64,000 bases of DNA, taken from positions 1-64,000 of the forward strand of contig CAAGFE010000078.1 of assembly GCA_900769075.1 (NCBI GenBank), written 5' to 3'. Below the pieces are notes generated by a model. It did not search any database. It was not told where the DNA came from and was given only the letters and a program-made list of their open reading frames with translations. Positions 7,672-16,718 of this stretch are shown piece after piece. How positions within the stretch are numbered: position 1 is the first letter of the stretch; each line of letters opens with the position of its first letter. The translations under genes were made by a program, and so were the position numbers. This DNA is from Clostridia bacterium. Its GTDB lineage: Bacteria; Bacillota; Clostridia; Christensenellales; Aristaeellaceae.

Positions 7672-8577
7672 ATGCGCATGAAAAATCCCATGAAGCCCGC
7701 CCTGCTCCTTTCCGTGGCGGTGATCCTGACGGCCCTGGTGATGACGATCTGCGGATATGGCATGAACCTGGGGCTGGACTTCACCGGCGGCTTGTCCATG
7801 CACTTTGACGTGGGCCAGTCCGTCACCCGGGACGAGGTGGCGAACGTCCTGGGCGGAGTGGAATACGCTGTGACCGTCCAGGGGGCGAACAAATCCGAGG
7901 TGCTTGTCCGCACCAAGGTAAACGACGCTTCCATGGATGTGGGCGAGCTGCATACCTATACTCAGAATAAGCTGACCGCCGCCTATCCTGCAACGGTTTC
8001 CATGGGGGGCGTGAGCTACGTCGGCCCGGTGGCGGGCGTGACGCTGGTCAAAAACGCCATTTTTTCCGTGCTGATTGCGACGGCGCTGATGCTGCTGTAC
8101 ATCGCCTGGAGGTTTGATTTCCATTCCGGCCTGGCGTCGGTGCTGGCGCTGGTGCACGATGTGGCGGTCATGCTGGCCTTCATGGTGATTCTGCGCGGCG
8201 TGATCGAGCTGAACAGCTCCTTCATCGCGGCGGCGCTGACCATCGTGGGCTATTCCATCAATGATACCATCGTGGTCTTCGACCGCATCCGCGAGAATGC
8301 CGGGAAGCATCCCGACATGCCCAGGGTGGAGGTCGTCACCCTGTCCGTGAAGGAAAGCCTGGGCCGTACCCTGATGACCACCGCGACCACCCTGGTGACC
8401 ATCGTCGCGCTGTACATTCTGGGCGTTGCGTCCATCCGCGAGTTTGCGCTGCCCATCATCGTGGGCGTGATTGCGGGCACCTGGTCCTCCAACCTGATCA
8501 GCGGCTATATCTGGGCCTGGCTGGAGGAGAAATTCCCCAAGCGGGAAAAGAAAGCCGACAAGGACGACGAGGAGTAA
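7672..8577 (+). CDS. secF: Protein translocase subunit SecF
   Basis: Partner of SecD in the membrane. The 301 residues begin with a transmembrane helix and GLDFTGGLSMHFDV, the SecF counterpart of the SecD glycine motif. The C-terminal half has five predicted helices with VGYSINDTIVVFDRIREN and the TTATTLVTIVALY segment. The tail is charged (KREKKADKDDEE) and cytosolic. Short spacing to secD and recJ supports one transcript. Confidence 0.95.
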   Translation: MRMKNPMKPALLLSVAVILTALVMTICGYGMNLGLDFTGGLSMHFDVGQSVTRDEVANVLGGVEYAVTVQGANKSEVLVRTKVNDASMDVGELHTYTQNKLTAAYPATVSMGGVSYVGPVAGVTLVKNAIFSVLIATALMLLYIAWRFDFHSGLASVLALVHDVAVMLAFMVILRGVIELNSSFIAAALTIVGYSINDTIVVFDRIRENAGKHPDMPRVEVVTLSVKESLGRTLMTTATTLVTIVALYILGVASIREFALPIIVGVIAGTWSSNLISGYIWAWLEEKFPKREKKADKDDEE

Positions 8578-8580
8578 CCC

Positions 8581-10932
8581 ATGCTGCAGTTCATCAAGCG
8601 AGGCCCCAAGGACGCCCAGCCCATCGGCGATCTGCCCCTGTGGCTGAGCAAGCTTTTGCGTGCCCGCGGGGTGGACACGCCGGAGAAAGCCGAGCGCTTC
8701 CTCCATCCCTCGGTGGAGCAGCTGCACGATCCTTCCCTCATGCAGGGGATGGACAAGGCCGTGCGCATCATCAAAGAAGCCATCGCGGGGGAGTTCCCCA
8801 TCATCGTCTATGGCGATTATGACGTAGACGGCGTGTGCGCCACCTCCATCCTGCTGGAAACGCTGCGGGACATGGGCGCAAATCCGGATTTCCGCATCCC
8901 CAGCCGCCACGGGGAGGGCTACGGCCTCAACTGCGACGCGGTGCGGGAGATGGCCCAAACCCATCGGCTGCTGATCACGGTGGACTGCGGCATCACCAAT
9001 CATGAGGAGGTCAAGCTGGCCCAGCTGCTGGGCATGACCGTGATCGTGACCGACCATCACCAGCCGGCGGATACGCCGTCCCCGGCGGATGCGGTGCTCA
9101 ATCCGCTCCTGGGGGAATACCCGTTCCGGCGGCTTTGCGGCGCGGGTGTGGCGCTCAAGCTCACCCAGGCGCTGCTGGGCATGGAGGCGGTCATGCGCCG
9201 GATGGACCTGGCCGCGCTGGCCACGGTGGCGGACATCGTCCCCCTGATTGACGAGAACCGCGTCATCGTCCGCGAGGGCCTGCGGCTGATGGCGAACAGC
9301 CAGCGGCCCGGCATCCGCGCGCTGATGCAGATCAGCGATGTGCGTCCTCCGGTGAACGCCGGGCATATCGGCTTCCGCCTGGCGCCCCGCCTGAACGCCG
9401 GCGGACGGCTGGAGGACGCCTCCCAGGGCGTGCGGCTGCTGACGGCTCCCGACAGCGCCACCGCCGCCCCCCTTGCCATGCATCTGGAAGACGCCAACCA
9501 GCAGCGCCAGGCCATCGAGACGGACATCACCCAGAAGGCCATCAGCATGATAGGCGAATGTGTCGATTTCCGCAACGACCGGGTCATCATCCTCATGGGA
9601 GAGGGGTGGAATCACGGCGTGATCGGCCTGGCTGCCGGGCGAATCTGTGAGAAGTATCACTTCCCGACCATCGTGCTGACGAAGGGGGAGGATGGGCTCG
9701 CCGTCGGTTCCTGCCGGTCGATTCCGGGGGTCAACATCCATGCCATGCTGAGCACCTGCAAGGATTTGTTTCTCCGCTTCGGCGGGCACGAGCAGGCTGC
9801 TGGTCTGACCATGCAGGCGGAATTCCTGCCGGAGCTTCGCCGCCGGCTGAATCTTGCCATCAACGAAAACTGTGATCTGCGCTGCTACATTCCGGCCCGG
9901 GAATATGACCTGACGGTGCGGCTGCGGGAGGTCGATCTGGATATGATCGACCGTCTGGAACTCCTCCAGCCCACGGGCTATGGCAACCCCAATCCGGTGT
10001 TCCTGGCCCGGGATACCCACCTTCAGCAGGCCGTTCGCGTGGGAAAAACCCGCACGCACCTGAAGCTGACGCTGCTGGATGGGCAAACCCTGCGGGATGG
10101 CATCGCCTTTGGGAAGGGCGAGATGGCGGACGAGGGCCTGGAGCGGGTGGATGTGCTCTTCACCCCGGAACGGAACGATTTCCGCGGGCGCGTCACGCCT
10201 CAGCTGATGGTCGATGCGCTGATCCCCGCCCAGGGCTCCGTCCCCTTGCCGGCGGAGGAAACGCTATTTTTGACGCTTTTGCAGGAGATATTGACGCTTT
10301 CGTCGAATAGTACTCAAATTCCCGTCAAAATGGGAAGCATCACCAGTGGCGGATGCCGCAGGCTGATGCAGACCGGCCGGGGCGTGCTGCTGATCGGCCA
10401 TGACCGGGAAGCCGCCGTGCGGATGCTCTCCGATACCACGGCGGACACTGCCATCGGTTCCGTGAAGGACGGACGCGCCTTCAACACGGTGCTGATGAAC
10501 CCGGAGCTTGAGCAGCTGACCGATTGCTGGACGGACATCATCCTGCTGGATGGGGATGCCCTGGCGGGGGAGGCGGCTGCGCTGAAGCGTCAGTGCCCCC
10601 GCGCGCAGCTGCACGCGATGAAGATCAATCCCGCGCTGGAATCGCTGCTCGCCCAGCTCGCCATGGATGACGATACTCTGCGCACGCTGTACAGGCGGCT
10701 GCGCATGGGCGGCACGATGGCGGTGAATCAGCTGGCGGCGGATACCGGGCTGAGCGCGGCGCAGGTGCTGACGGGCCTTATGGCCTTTCATCAGGTGCAC
10801 CTGGTGGAGGCGTCCCTGTCGCCCTATGCCGTGCGGGTGCTGCCGCCGGAGAAGTGCCGCATGGATGACAGCCCGCTGGTGCGGTACCTGCGGGGCCGCT
10901 CCAGCGCTTTCGCGGCGGCAGACAACAGGTGA
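8581..10932 (+). CDS. recJ: Single-stranded-DNA-specific exonuclease RecJ
   Basis: 5'-3' ssDNA exonuclease in recombination and mismatch repair. The DHH phosphoesterase core has YGDYDVDGVCATSIL (near residue 80), TVDCGI, VIVTDHHQP, and the LATVADIVPLI motif. The DHHA1 region has NHGVIGLAAGRICEKY and RFGGHEQAAGLTM. An OB-like part with LQPTGYGNPNP follows. The 783-residue length includes an extra C-terminal region of about 200 residues common in Firmicutes RecJ. A short AT-rich segment at 10261-10330 encodes a duplicated LTL pattern. The gene starts 3 nt after secF. The apt gene often found between recJ and rel is absent. Confidence 0.94.
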   Translation: MLQFIKRGPKDAQPIGDLPLWLSKLLRARGVDTPEKAERFLHPSVEQLHDPSLMQGMDKAVRIIKEAIAGEFPIIVYGDYDVDGVCATSILLETLRDMGANPDFRIPSRHGEGYGLNCDAVREMAQTHRLLITVDCGITNHEEVKLAQLLGMTVIVTDHHQPADTPSPADAVLNPLLGEYPFRRLCGAGVALKLTQALLGMEAVMRRMDLAALATVADIVPLIDENRVIVREGLRLMANSQRPGIRALMQISDVRPPVNAGHIGFRLAPRLNAGGRLEDASQGVRLLTAPDSATAAPLAMHLEDANQQRQAIETDITQKAISMIGECVDFRNDRVIILMGEGWNHGVIGLAAGRICEKYHFPTIVLTKGEDGLAVGSCRSIPGVNIHAMLSTCKDLFLRFGGHEQAAGLTMQAEFLPELRRRLNLAINENCDLRCYIPAREYDLTVRLREVDLDMIDRLELLQPTGYGNPNPVFLARDTHLQQAVRVGKTRTHLKLTLLDGQTLRDGIAFGKGEMADEGLERVDVLFTPERNDFRGRVTPQLMVDALIPAQGSVPLPAEETLFLTLLQEILTLSSNSTQIPVKMGSITSGGCRRLMQTGRGVLLIGHDREAAVRMLSDTTADTAIGSVKDGRAFNTVLMNPELEQLTDCWTDIILLDGDALAGEAAALKRQCPRAQLHAMKINPALESLLAQLAMDDDTLRTLYRRLRMGGTMAVNQLAADTGLSAAQVLTGLMAFHQVHLVEASLSPYAVRVLPPEKCRMDDSPLVRYLRGRSSAFAAADNR

Positions 10933-11007
10933 AGGGTTCCCGCGTCTGATGGGAAATGAACCCGAATCAGCCCCAGGGTGCGGACTGACGAGGAAAGGAG
11001 GATGCAC

Positions 11008-13203
11008 ATGTATACCGTTTATGAAGCCATGCCCCTGGAAACCATGCTGGCTCGTGTGGAAAAGTATAACCCGGGCGACGGTGCTGAGCTGGTGCGCAAG
11101 GCCTACCTGTTTGCCCAGGAGGCCCATAAGGATCAGAAGCGCAAGAGCGGTGAGCCGTATTTTGTGCATCCCTGCTTTGTGGCCAGCATCCTGACGGAAT
11201 TGATGATCGACCCGCCGACCATTGCTGCGGGCTTGCTCCATGATACGGTGGAGGACTGCGAGGGCGTCACCCTGGAAACCCTCCGCAAGGAGTTCGGCGA
11301 CGAGGTGGCCTGGCTGGTGGACGGCGTGACCAAGCTGGATAAGCTGGATTTCGCCGACAAGGAGGAAGCTCAGGCCGAATCCCTGCGCAAGATGATCATG
11401 GCCATGGCCAAGGACATCCGCGTGGTGCTGATCAAGCTGGCAGACCGGCTGCACAACATGCGCACCATGAAGTTCCAGAAGCCGGAGCGTCAGGTGGCCA
11501 TCGCCCGCGAAACCCTCGATATTTACGCACCCCTGGCCCATCGCCTGGGTGTTTATGCCATCAAGCAGGAGCTGGAAGATCTCTCCTTGCGCTATATCGA
11601 CCCCGCTGGGTATCAGAACCTGGTGCAGAAGGTCGGACAGAAGCGCTCCGAGCGCCAAGAAAACATCCGCACCGTCATCGCGGAGCTTTCCGAAAAGCTG
11701 GATGAAATGCACATCCATTACGATATCGACGGGCGCCCGAAGCATTTCTACTCCATCTATCGCAAGATGGTGCTGCAGAACAAGCCCTTCGACCAGATAT
11801 ACGACCTGATCGCCATCCGCGTGCTGGTGGATTCCGTGCCGGACTGCTACATGGTGCTGGGTATCGTTCACACCCTGTGGAACCAGATTCCCGGCCGCTT
11901 CAAGGATTACATCTCCGTCCCCAAGGCGAACATGTATCAATCCCTCCACACCACCGTGGTGGGCGGGCGCAAGATGCCCTTCCCCTTTGAGGTGCAGATC
12001 CGCACCTGGGAGATGCACCGGGTGGCGGAATACGGCATTGCGGCACACTGGCGCTATAAGGAAAAGGGTTCCAGCGACGATCTGGACTCCAAGCTGACCT
12101 GGGTTCGCCAGATCCTGGACTGGCAGGGCGACGCACGGGACTCCAAGGAGTTCATGGATACCCTCAAGACCGACCTCTTCGCGGAGGAAGTGTTCCTCTT
12201 CACCCCCAAGGGCGACGTGATCTCCATGCCCAAGGGCGCCACGCCCCTGGACTTTGCGTACCGGATCCATTCCGGCGTGGGCAACAAGTGTGTGGGCGCG
12301 AAGATCAACGGCAAGATCATGCCGCTGGATACGGCCCTCCAGACCGGTGACCGGGTGGAAATCATCACCAGCGCGGCCTCGAAGGGCCCGTCCACCGACT
12401 GGCTGCGCATCTGCAAAACCCCCCAGGCCAAAGCGAAAATCCGCGCCTTCCTGAAGAAGGAATTCAAGGTTGAAAACATTGAGCTGGGCCGCTCCATGGT
12501 GGAAAAGGAATGCCGCCGCCGGGGCATGAATCCCGGCGACCTGATCAAGCCGGAGTATTACGATTCCATCATGCGCCGCTACGGCTTCACCCAGGTGGAT
12601 GACATCTTTGCTGCGGTGGGCTATGGCGGCATGGCGGCGGTGTATGTGGTCAGCCGACTGGTGGAGGAGCAGCGGGCCGCCCAGGCTGCCGCGGTCCCCA
12701 GGATTGAGGAGCTGCTGGCCGCCCAGCCCCAGCCCCAGCGCCGCATGAGTGCAAAGGCCAACCATGGTATCTTCATGCCCGGCAACGAGGATATGGACAT
12801 TCCCGTCCGCTTTGCCCGCTGCTGCAGCCCCGTGCCCGGCGACGATATCGTGGGCTATGTCACCCGTGGACGCGGCGTGACCATTCACAAGGCGGATTGT
12901 GTCAACGCCCTCTCCTGTGAGCAGGAACGACGGGTTGACGTGGAATGGGCGGACGAAAATGTCGGCGCGTTCACCGCGTCCATCAAGATTGTGGCCTACG
13001 ACAAGGCAAATCTGCTGGTCGAGCTGGCAACCATCCTGGGCGAGATGAACATCACCATCAAGACCGTGTCCACCACGCTGGACGAGAAGACCCGCATTGC
13101 CACCTTCCGCTTTGTGGTGGAGGTCAAGTCCCGTGAGCAAATGGACAAGGTGGTCAAGCAGCTGATGAAGAAAACCGACGTGATCGACGTGTTCCGTGCA
13201 TAA
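11008..13203 (+). CDS. relA: Bifunctional (p)ppGpp synthetase/hydrolase Rel
   Basis: Makes and degrades the stringent-response alarmone. Domains in order: HD hydrolase with AAGLLHDTVEDCEG (His-Asp near 78-79), synthetase with RPKHFYSIYRKM and DLIAIRVLV, TGS with FTPKGDVISMPKGATPLDFA, a zinc-finger-like region with RFARCCSPVPGDDIVGYV, and a C-terminal ACT domain. Both catalytic domains look intact. The ATG at 11008 has AAAGGAGG 6 nt upstream; earlier in-frame ATGs are too close to or before this site. Length is 731 residues. It is probably the last gene of the secDF-recJ-rel unit and is followed by repeat copy 1. Confidence 0.95.
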   Translation: MYTVYEAMPLETMLARVEKYNPGDGAELVRKAYLFAQEAHKDQKRKSGEPYFVHPCFVASILTELMIDPPTIAAGLLHDTVEDCEGVTLETLRKEFGDEVAWLVDGVTKLDKLDFADKEEAQAESLRKMIMAMAKDIRVVLIKLADRLHNMRTMKFQKPERQVAIARETLDIYAPLAHRLGVYAIKQELEDLSLRYIDPAGYQNLVQKVGQKRSERQENIRTVIAELSEKLDEMHIHYDIDGRPKHFYSIYRKMVLQNKPFDQIYDLIAIRVLVDSVPDCYMVLGIVHTLWNQIPGRFKDYISVPKANMYQSLHTTVVGGRKMPFPFEVQIRTWEMHRVAEYGIAAHWRYKEKGSSDDLDSKLTWVRQILDWQGDARDSKEFMDTLKTDLFAEEVFLFTPKGDVISMPKGATPLDFAYRIHSGVGNKCVGAKINGKIMPLDTALQTGDRVEIITSAASKGPSTDWLRICKTPQAKAKIRAFLKKEFKVENIELGRSMVEKECRRRGMNPGDLIKPEYYDSIMRRYGFTQVDDIFAAVGYGGMAAVYVVSRLVEEQRAAQAAAVPRIEELLAAQPQPQRRMSAKANHGIFMPGNEDMDIPVRFARCCSPVPGDDIVGYVTRGRGVTIHKADCVNALSCEQERRVDVEWADENVGAFTASIKIVAYDKANLLVELATILGEMNITIKTVSTTLDEKTRIATFRFVVEVKSREQMDKVVKQLMKKTDVIDVFRA

Positions 13204-13211
13204 GGATACAT

Positions 13212-13440
13212 GGCTCTCCCTCGTTGGAAAGTTTCAGCCCATCAACATACCTATGGGAGGTGTCGGAGGGCCGCAGCCCCTCTGACTGTATTCGTATCGA
13301 CCGGCTTTGCCGGTCGGGCGGGGAGTTTTCCGCAGCTAAATGAAATTTTGCGAAGGAAAACATTCCTCTGCCTCTCTCGACAAAGTGCCAAAGGCACTTT
13401 GTCGATGCCCTGCGGCTCTCCCTCGTTGGAGAGCCTTTCT
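13212..13440. repeat. Structured intergenic repeat, copy 1
   Basis: A core at about 13236-13413 is roughly 85% identical by eye to a core at 55922-56098. It holds several hairpins: GAGGG/CCCTC near 13266, ACCGGC/GCCGGT near 13300, GTTTTCC/GGAAAAC (13325-13361) and a perfect 13-bp TCGACAAAGTGCC stem (13377-13405). The core is bracketed by two copies of GGCTCTCCCTCGTTGGA, at 13212 and 13414. The right copy forms a terminator hairpin; the left copy has decayed. No coding potential was recognised. It fills the gap between rel and dtd. Confidence 0.85.
13414..13440 (+). terminator. Terminator hairpin at right end of repeat copy 1
   Basis: GGCTCTCC (13414-13421) pairs with GGAGAGCC (13428-13435) and is followed by TTTCTT. 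It probably ends rel transcription after reading through the repeat. Confidence 0.65.
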
Positions 13441-13455
13441 TGAAGGAGGATTTGT

Positions 13456-13905
13456 ATGCGCTGTGTGATTCAGCGGGTGACGTCCGCCTCCGTCGCCATT
13501 GAGGGCGAGGTGGTCGGGCGCTGCGGCAAGGGTTATATGATTCTCATCGGGGTTTCGGTGGACGATACCGACAAGGACCTGGAATACATGGCCGCGAAAA
13601 TCCCGACCCTGCGCATTTTTGAGGACGAGAACGGCAAGATGAACAAGTCCATCCTGGATGTGGGCGGGGAGATCCTTGCGGTCAGCCAGTTCACCCTGTA
13701 CGGGGACGCCCGGTCCCAGCGCCGCCCGGGATTCACCGCCGCAGCCCGTCCCGAAAAGGCCATCCCGATGTACGAAGGCTTGGTGAACGCCTGGCGTGCC
13801 CAGGGCATCCATGTGGAAACGGGCGTGTTCGGCGCGGATATGCAGGTGTCCCTGGTCAACGACGGCCCGGTGACCATGCTGATGGATTCCACCAAGCTGT
13901 TCTGA
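13456..13905 (+). CDS. dtd: D-aminoacyl-tRNA deacylase
   Basis: Removes D-amino acids wrongly attached to tRNA. The 149-residue protein starts with [15 protein letters not shown] and carries the family signatures [17 protein letters not shown] (SQFTL with catalytic Thr) and [15 protein letters not shown] (NxGPVT). Length and start are typical. AAGGAGG lies 8 nt before the ATG, just past the terminator of repeat copy 1. It begins a dtd-MBL-hemZ run conserved in many Firmicutes. Confidence 0.96.
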   Translation: MRCVIQRVTSASVAIEGEVVGRCGKGYMILIGVSVDDTDKDLEYMAAKIPTLRIFEDENGKMNKSILDVGGEILAVSQFTLYGDARSQRRPGFTAAARPEKAIPMYEGLVNAWRAQGIHVETGVFGADMQVSLVNDGPVTMLMDSTKLF

Positions 13906-13919
13906 TCGGGGGTGAAGGT

Positions 13920-14480
13920 ATGCTGAACATGAAGGCACTCGCCGTCGGCGAACTCGCCACCTGCTGCTACATCGTCTGGGACGATGCGGCGAGGGGCTGC
14001 GTGGTTATCGATCCCGGTGCTGAGCCGGAACGCATCCGTCAGGCCTGCGAGGGCCGGAAAATCGAGGCCATCCTGCTGACCCACGGGCATTTTGACCACA
14101 TCGGCGGCGTGCGGGAACTGGCCCGGGATGGCGTCGAAATCCTCATCCACCGGGAGGACGCGCCCATGCTGACCAGCCCCGAACTGAATGCCAGCTGGCT
14201 GGTGGGCGACGCTGTCACCGCGCCCCAGGCGACCCGCACGGTCAGGGAAGGGGAACGCATCACCTATGTGGGCGTGACCTTCACCGTGCTGCACACGCCG
14301 GGCCACACGCCGGGCGGCGTCTGCTACCAGACGGGGCAGTGGCTCTTCACCGGCGATACCCTGTTCCATGGGGGATATGGGCGCACCGATCTGCCCGGCG
14401 GCAGCATGCAGCAGCTGGCGGATTCACTCCGAAGGCTTTACCCCATGGCACGCCAGTTCGAAATCTTTCCGGGACACTGA
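13920..14480 (+). CDS. MBL-fold metallo-hydrolase, glyoxalase II-like, short C terminus
   Basis: Metal-dependent hydrolase of the YqgX-like group usually found with dtd and hemZ. The metal ligands are visible: LLTHGHFDHIGG (HxHxDH), LHTPGHTPGG, WLFTGDTLF and the final FPGH. The protein stops immediately after this last ligand at 186 residues, whereas relatives continue with about 15-20 more residues (Gly, Thr-Thr, Asn-Pro-Phe pattern). The hemZ start follows directly. Removing one base does not restore the missing tail, so this looks like a real shortening. The active site may still be complete. The physiological substrate is unknown. Confidence 0.85.
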   Translation: MLNMKALAVGELATCCYIVWDDAARGCVVIDPGAEPERIRQACEGRKIEAILLTHGHFDHIGGVRELARDGVEILIHREDAPMLTSPELNASWLVGDAVTAPQATRTVREGERITYVGVTFTVLHTPGHTPGGVCYQTGQWLFTGDTLFHGGYGRTDLPGGSMQQLADSLRRLYPMARQFEIFPGH

Positions 14481-14488
14481 GGATGCGT

Positions 14489-15925
14489 ATGGAAATGATG
14501 CAATACCTGGACACCATTCAGCCGGAGCTGATGAATATCACCCGCCTGTTCGGGTTGCCCGACAGCGAATGGGAGGCGCCGCGCTATACCTTCACCGCCT
14601 GGGCGGATAATGGGCAGTACCATTGCCGTTTCACGGATGGGGTGCATACCGCGGAGGGCGCAGTACCGATTCCGCCGCTGGAGGAGGATGAGCGCCTGCT
14701 GACGCTCCACCGCAAGCGGGCCGCGCGCCGCCTGGTGCGCCAGACGCTCTATGACCTGTGCCGCGAAACGACGGGCATCCATCCGCCTTGGGGCAGCCTG
14801 ACCGGCATCCGCCCGACCCACCTGATGTACGAAGCCATCGGGATGGGTTTGCAGGAACAGGACGCGAAGCGCTATGTGATTGATCATTTTGACGTGTGCC
14901 CCGACCGGGCGGACATTCTGTGGGAGATCACCCAGGTGCAGGGCCGGCTTCCGCCGCCGGGGGATCGCTGGATGGATGTGTACATCGGCATTCCCTTCTG
15001 CACCACGCGCTGCACCTATTGTTCCTTTTCCTCGGGTGAATTGGGGAACGGCAAGCTGGTGGAGCCGTATCTGAGCGCCCTGTTCCATGAGATGGAAGCG
15101 TGCAGCGGCATGATTGCATCCACCGGACGCCAGCTCCGCGCGGTGTATGTCGGCGGCGGCACACCCACCAGCCTGAATGAGGAGCAGCTGCGCCGGTTGC
15201 TGGCGCACATGATGAAGTGCTTTCCGGGCGCGATGGAATACACCGTCGAGGCGGGCCGCCCGGATACCATCACCCCCGGCAAGCTGGAAGCCATCAAGGC
15301 CGCGGGCGTGGGACGCATCAGCATCAATCCCCAGACCATGAATGATGAAACGCTGCGGATCATCGGGCGTGCCCATACGGCCCGGCAGGTCATCGACGCC
15401 TACGCCATCGCGCGGGAAGCCGGGATTCACCACATCAACATGGACGTCATCGCGGGCCTGCCCGGCGAAACGGTGGCGGACTTCGCCCGCACGATGGATT
15501 ATGCCCTCCAGCTCCGCCCGGAAAGCCTGACCGTCCATACCCTGGCGATCAAGCGCTCCACCCGGCTGCATTTCGAGAACTACCGCTTTCCGACCGGCGT
15601 GGAAGCGTCGCAGATGGTCGAGCTGGGCCTGAAAACCGCGCGCCGGCTGGGGATGCAGCCCTATTACCTGTACCGGCAGAAGAACATGGCCGGGAATCAG
15701 GAAAACATCGGCTATGCGATTCCGGGCCATGTATGCCAATACAATGTGGACATCATGGAGGAAACGACCCACATCCTGGCCCTGGGTGCGGGCGGCATCA
15801 GCAAGCGGGTGTACGAGGACGAGGGGCACATCGGGCGCGCGCCGAACGTGGCGAACATCGAGCATTATATCACCCATGTGGACGAGATGATCCAGCGTAA
15901 GCGCAGCCTGTTTGAGGTCGGGTAA
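14489..15925 (+). CDS. hemZ: Coproporphyrinogen dehydrogenase HemZ (radical SAM)
   Basis: Oxygen-independent oxidation of coproporphyrinogen III in heme synthesis. Radical-SAM cysteines are IPFCTTRCTYCSF (CxxxCxxC). Other landmarks are YVGGGTPTSL, TVEAGRPDTI, RISINPQTMND and NMDVIAGLPGE, all typical of HemN/HemZ proteins. The 478-residue protein has the HemZ-type N-terminal extension before the radical SAM core. The ATG at 14489 has GAGG 6 nt upstream; ATGs at 14483 and 14495 are alternatives. It nearly abuts the MBL gene. The hisS and aspS genes that often follow are not here. Confidence 0.9.
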   Translation: MEMMQYLDTIQPELMNITRLFGLPDSEWEAPRYTFTAWADNGQYHCRFTDGVHTAEGAVPIPPLEEDERLLTLHRKRAARRLVRQTLYDLCRETTGIHPPWGSLTGIRPTHLMYEAIGMGLQEQDAKRYVIDHFDVCPDRADILWEITQVQGRLPPPGDRWMDVYIGIPFCTTRCTYCSFSSGELGNGKLVEPYLSALFHEMEACSGMIASTGRQLRAVYVGGGTPTSLNEEQLRRLLAHMMKCFPGAMEYTVEAGRPDTITPGKLEAIKAAGVGRISINPQTMNDETLRIIGRAHTARQVIDAYAIAREAGIHHINMDVIAGLPGETVADFARTMDYALQLRPESLTVHTLAIKRSTRLHFENYRFPTGVEASQMVELGLKTARRLGMQPYYLYRQKNMAGNQENIGYAIPGHVCQYNVDIMEETTHILALGAGGISKRVYEDEGHIGRAPNVANIEHYITHVDEMIQRKRSLFEVG

Positions 15926-16027
15926 CGCAAACGGGGCGTTTCTCCCACACAAAGCGCTGTTTTTGAGGCCGATGAGCGTTCCTTTCCCACAAATCGGATC
16001 GGAAAACCGCGAATTTGCACGGAAAAC

Positions 16028-16056
16028 TTGCATTTCTCCGCAAATGCTGGTACAAT
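16028..16056 (+). promoter_or_regulatory. ppiB promoter
   Basis: TTGCAT (16028-16033), a 17-nt spacer and TACAAT (16051-16056). The ppiB start is about 70 nt downstream. Confidence 0.75.
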
Positions 16057-16128
16057 AAGCAATGTGCAGATTCCTGCGGGATGTTTGCCCGTCAGGCCTG
16101 GCGCTTGAATTTGAAAGGAGTGTCATTC

Positions 16129-16647
16129 ATGGCACAGAATCCCACTTTTGTCATCACCATGGAAGATGGGCGCGAAATGAAGGGCGAGCTGTATCCCGAG
16201 ATCGCGCCGCAGTCCGTGGGCAACTTTATCGCGCTGGCGAATTCCGGCTTCTATGACGGATTGATTTTTCACCGCGTGATTCCCGGCTTCATGATCCAGG
16301 GCGGCGATCCCAAGGGGGTCGGCATCGGCGGCCCCGGCTATCACATCAAGGGCGAATTTGCCATGAACGGCTGGGACAATCCCCTCAAGCATACCTACGG
16401 CGTGCTGTCCATGGCCCGCAGCATGATGCCCGATTCCGCCGGCAGCCAGTTCTTCATCATGACCTCTGACAGCCCCCACCTGGATGGGCAGTACGCTGCC
16501 TTCGGCAAGGTGCTGGAGGGCATGGAAACCGCAGAGGCGATCGTCAACACCAAGCGCGACATGCGGGATAAGCCCGTGGTCGACCAGCGGATGAAGTCCA
16601 TCCGCGTGGAAACCTTCGGCCAGGTCTATCCCTTCGACCAGATGTAA
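16129..16647 (+). CDS. ppiB: Cyclophilin-type peptidyl-prolyl cis-trans isomerase
   Basis: Catalyses proline isomerisation during protein folding. The 172-residue protein lacks a signal peptide and should be cytosolic. Cyclophilin motifs are [33 protein letters not shown] and [31 protein letters not shown] lies before the ATG at 16129; the open frame upstream crosses the promoter and is not used. It has its own promoter and terminator and so is probably a single-gene unit. Confidence 0.94.
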   Translation: MAQNPTFVITMEDGREMKGELYPEIAPQSVGNFIALANSGFYDGLIFHRVIPGFMIQGGDPKGVGIGGPGYHIKGEFAMNGWDNPLKHTYGVLSMARSMMPDSAGSQFFIMTSDSPHLDGQYAAFGKVLEGMETAEAIVNTKRDMRDKPVVDQRMKSIRVETFGQVYPFDQM

Positions 16648-16655
16648 TCATCACC

Positions 16656-16703
16656 ATCGGCGCAGATCATGGCGGACATACGCCGATCTGCGCTGATTTG
16701 TTT
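16656..16703 (+). terminator. Terminator after ppiB
   Basis: A 13-nt arm at 16656-16668 (ATCGGCGCAGATC) pairs with 16685-16697 with one wobble, followed by TTTGTTT. A small inner hairpin GGC/GCC lies in the loop. Confidence 0.65.
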
Positions 16704-16718
16704 ATCCCGGAGGCGCAA

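Noticed and set aside
10933..11007. Terminator between recJ and rel
   Set aside because: GGGTTC and GAACCC can pair across 18 nt but no T run follows; rel probably reads through from upstream.
7648..13140. Long minus-strand open frames opposite secF, recJ and rel
   Set aside because: Low-complexity His, Gly and Gln-rich translations with no ribosome site; shadows of the real plus-strand genes.
15926..16020. Terminator directly after hemZ
   Set aside because: The only hairpin noticed (AAACG-GGG-CGTTT) has a five-base stem and little T run, too weak to call.
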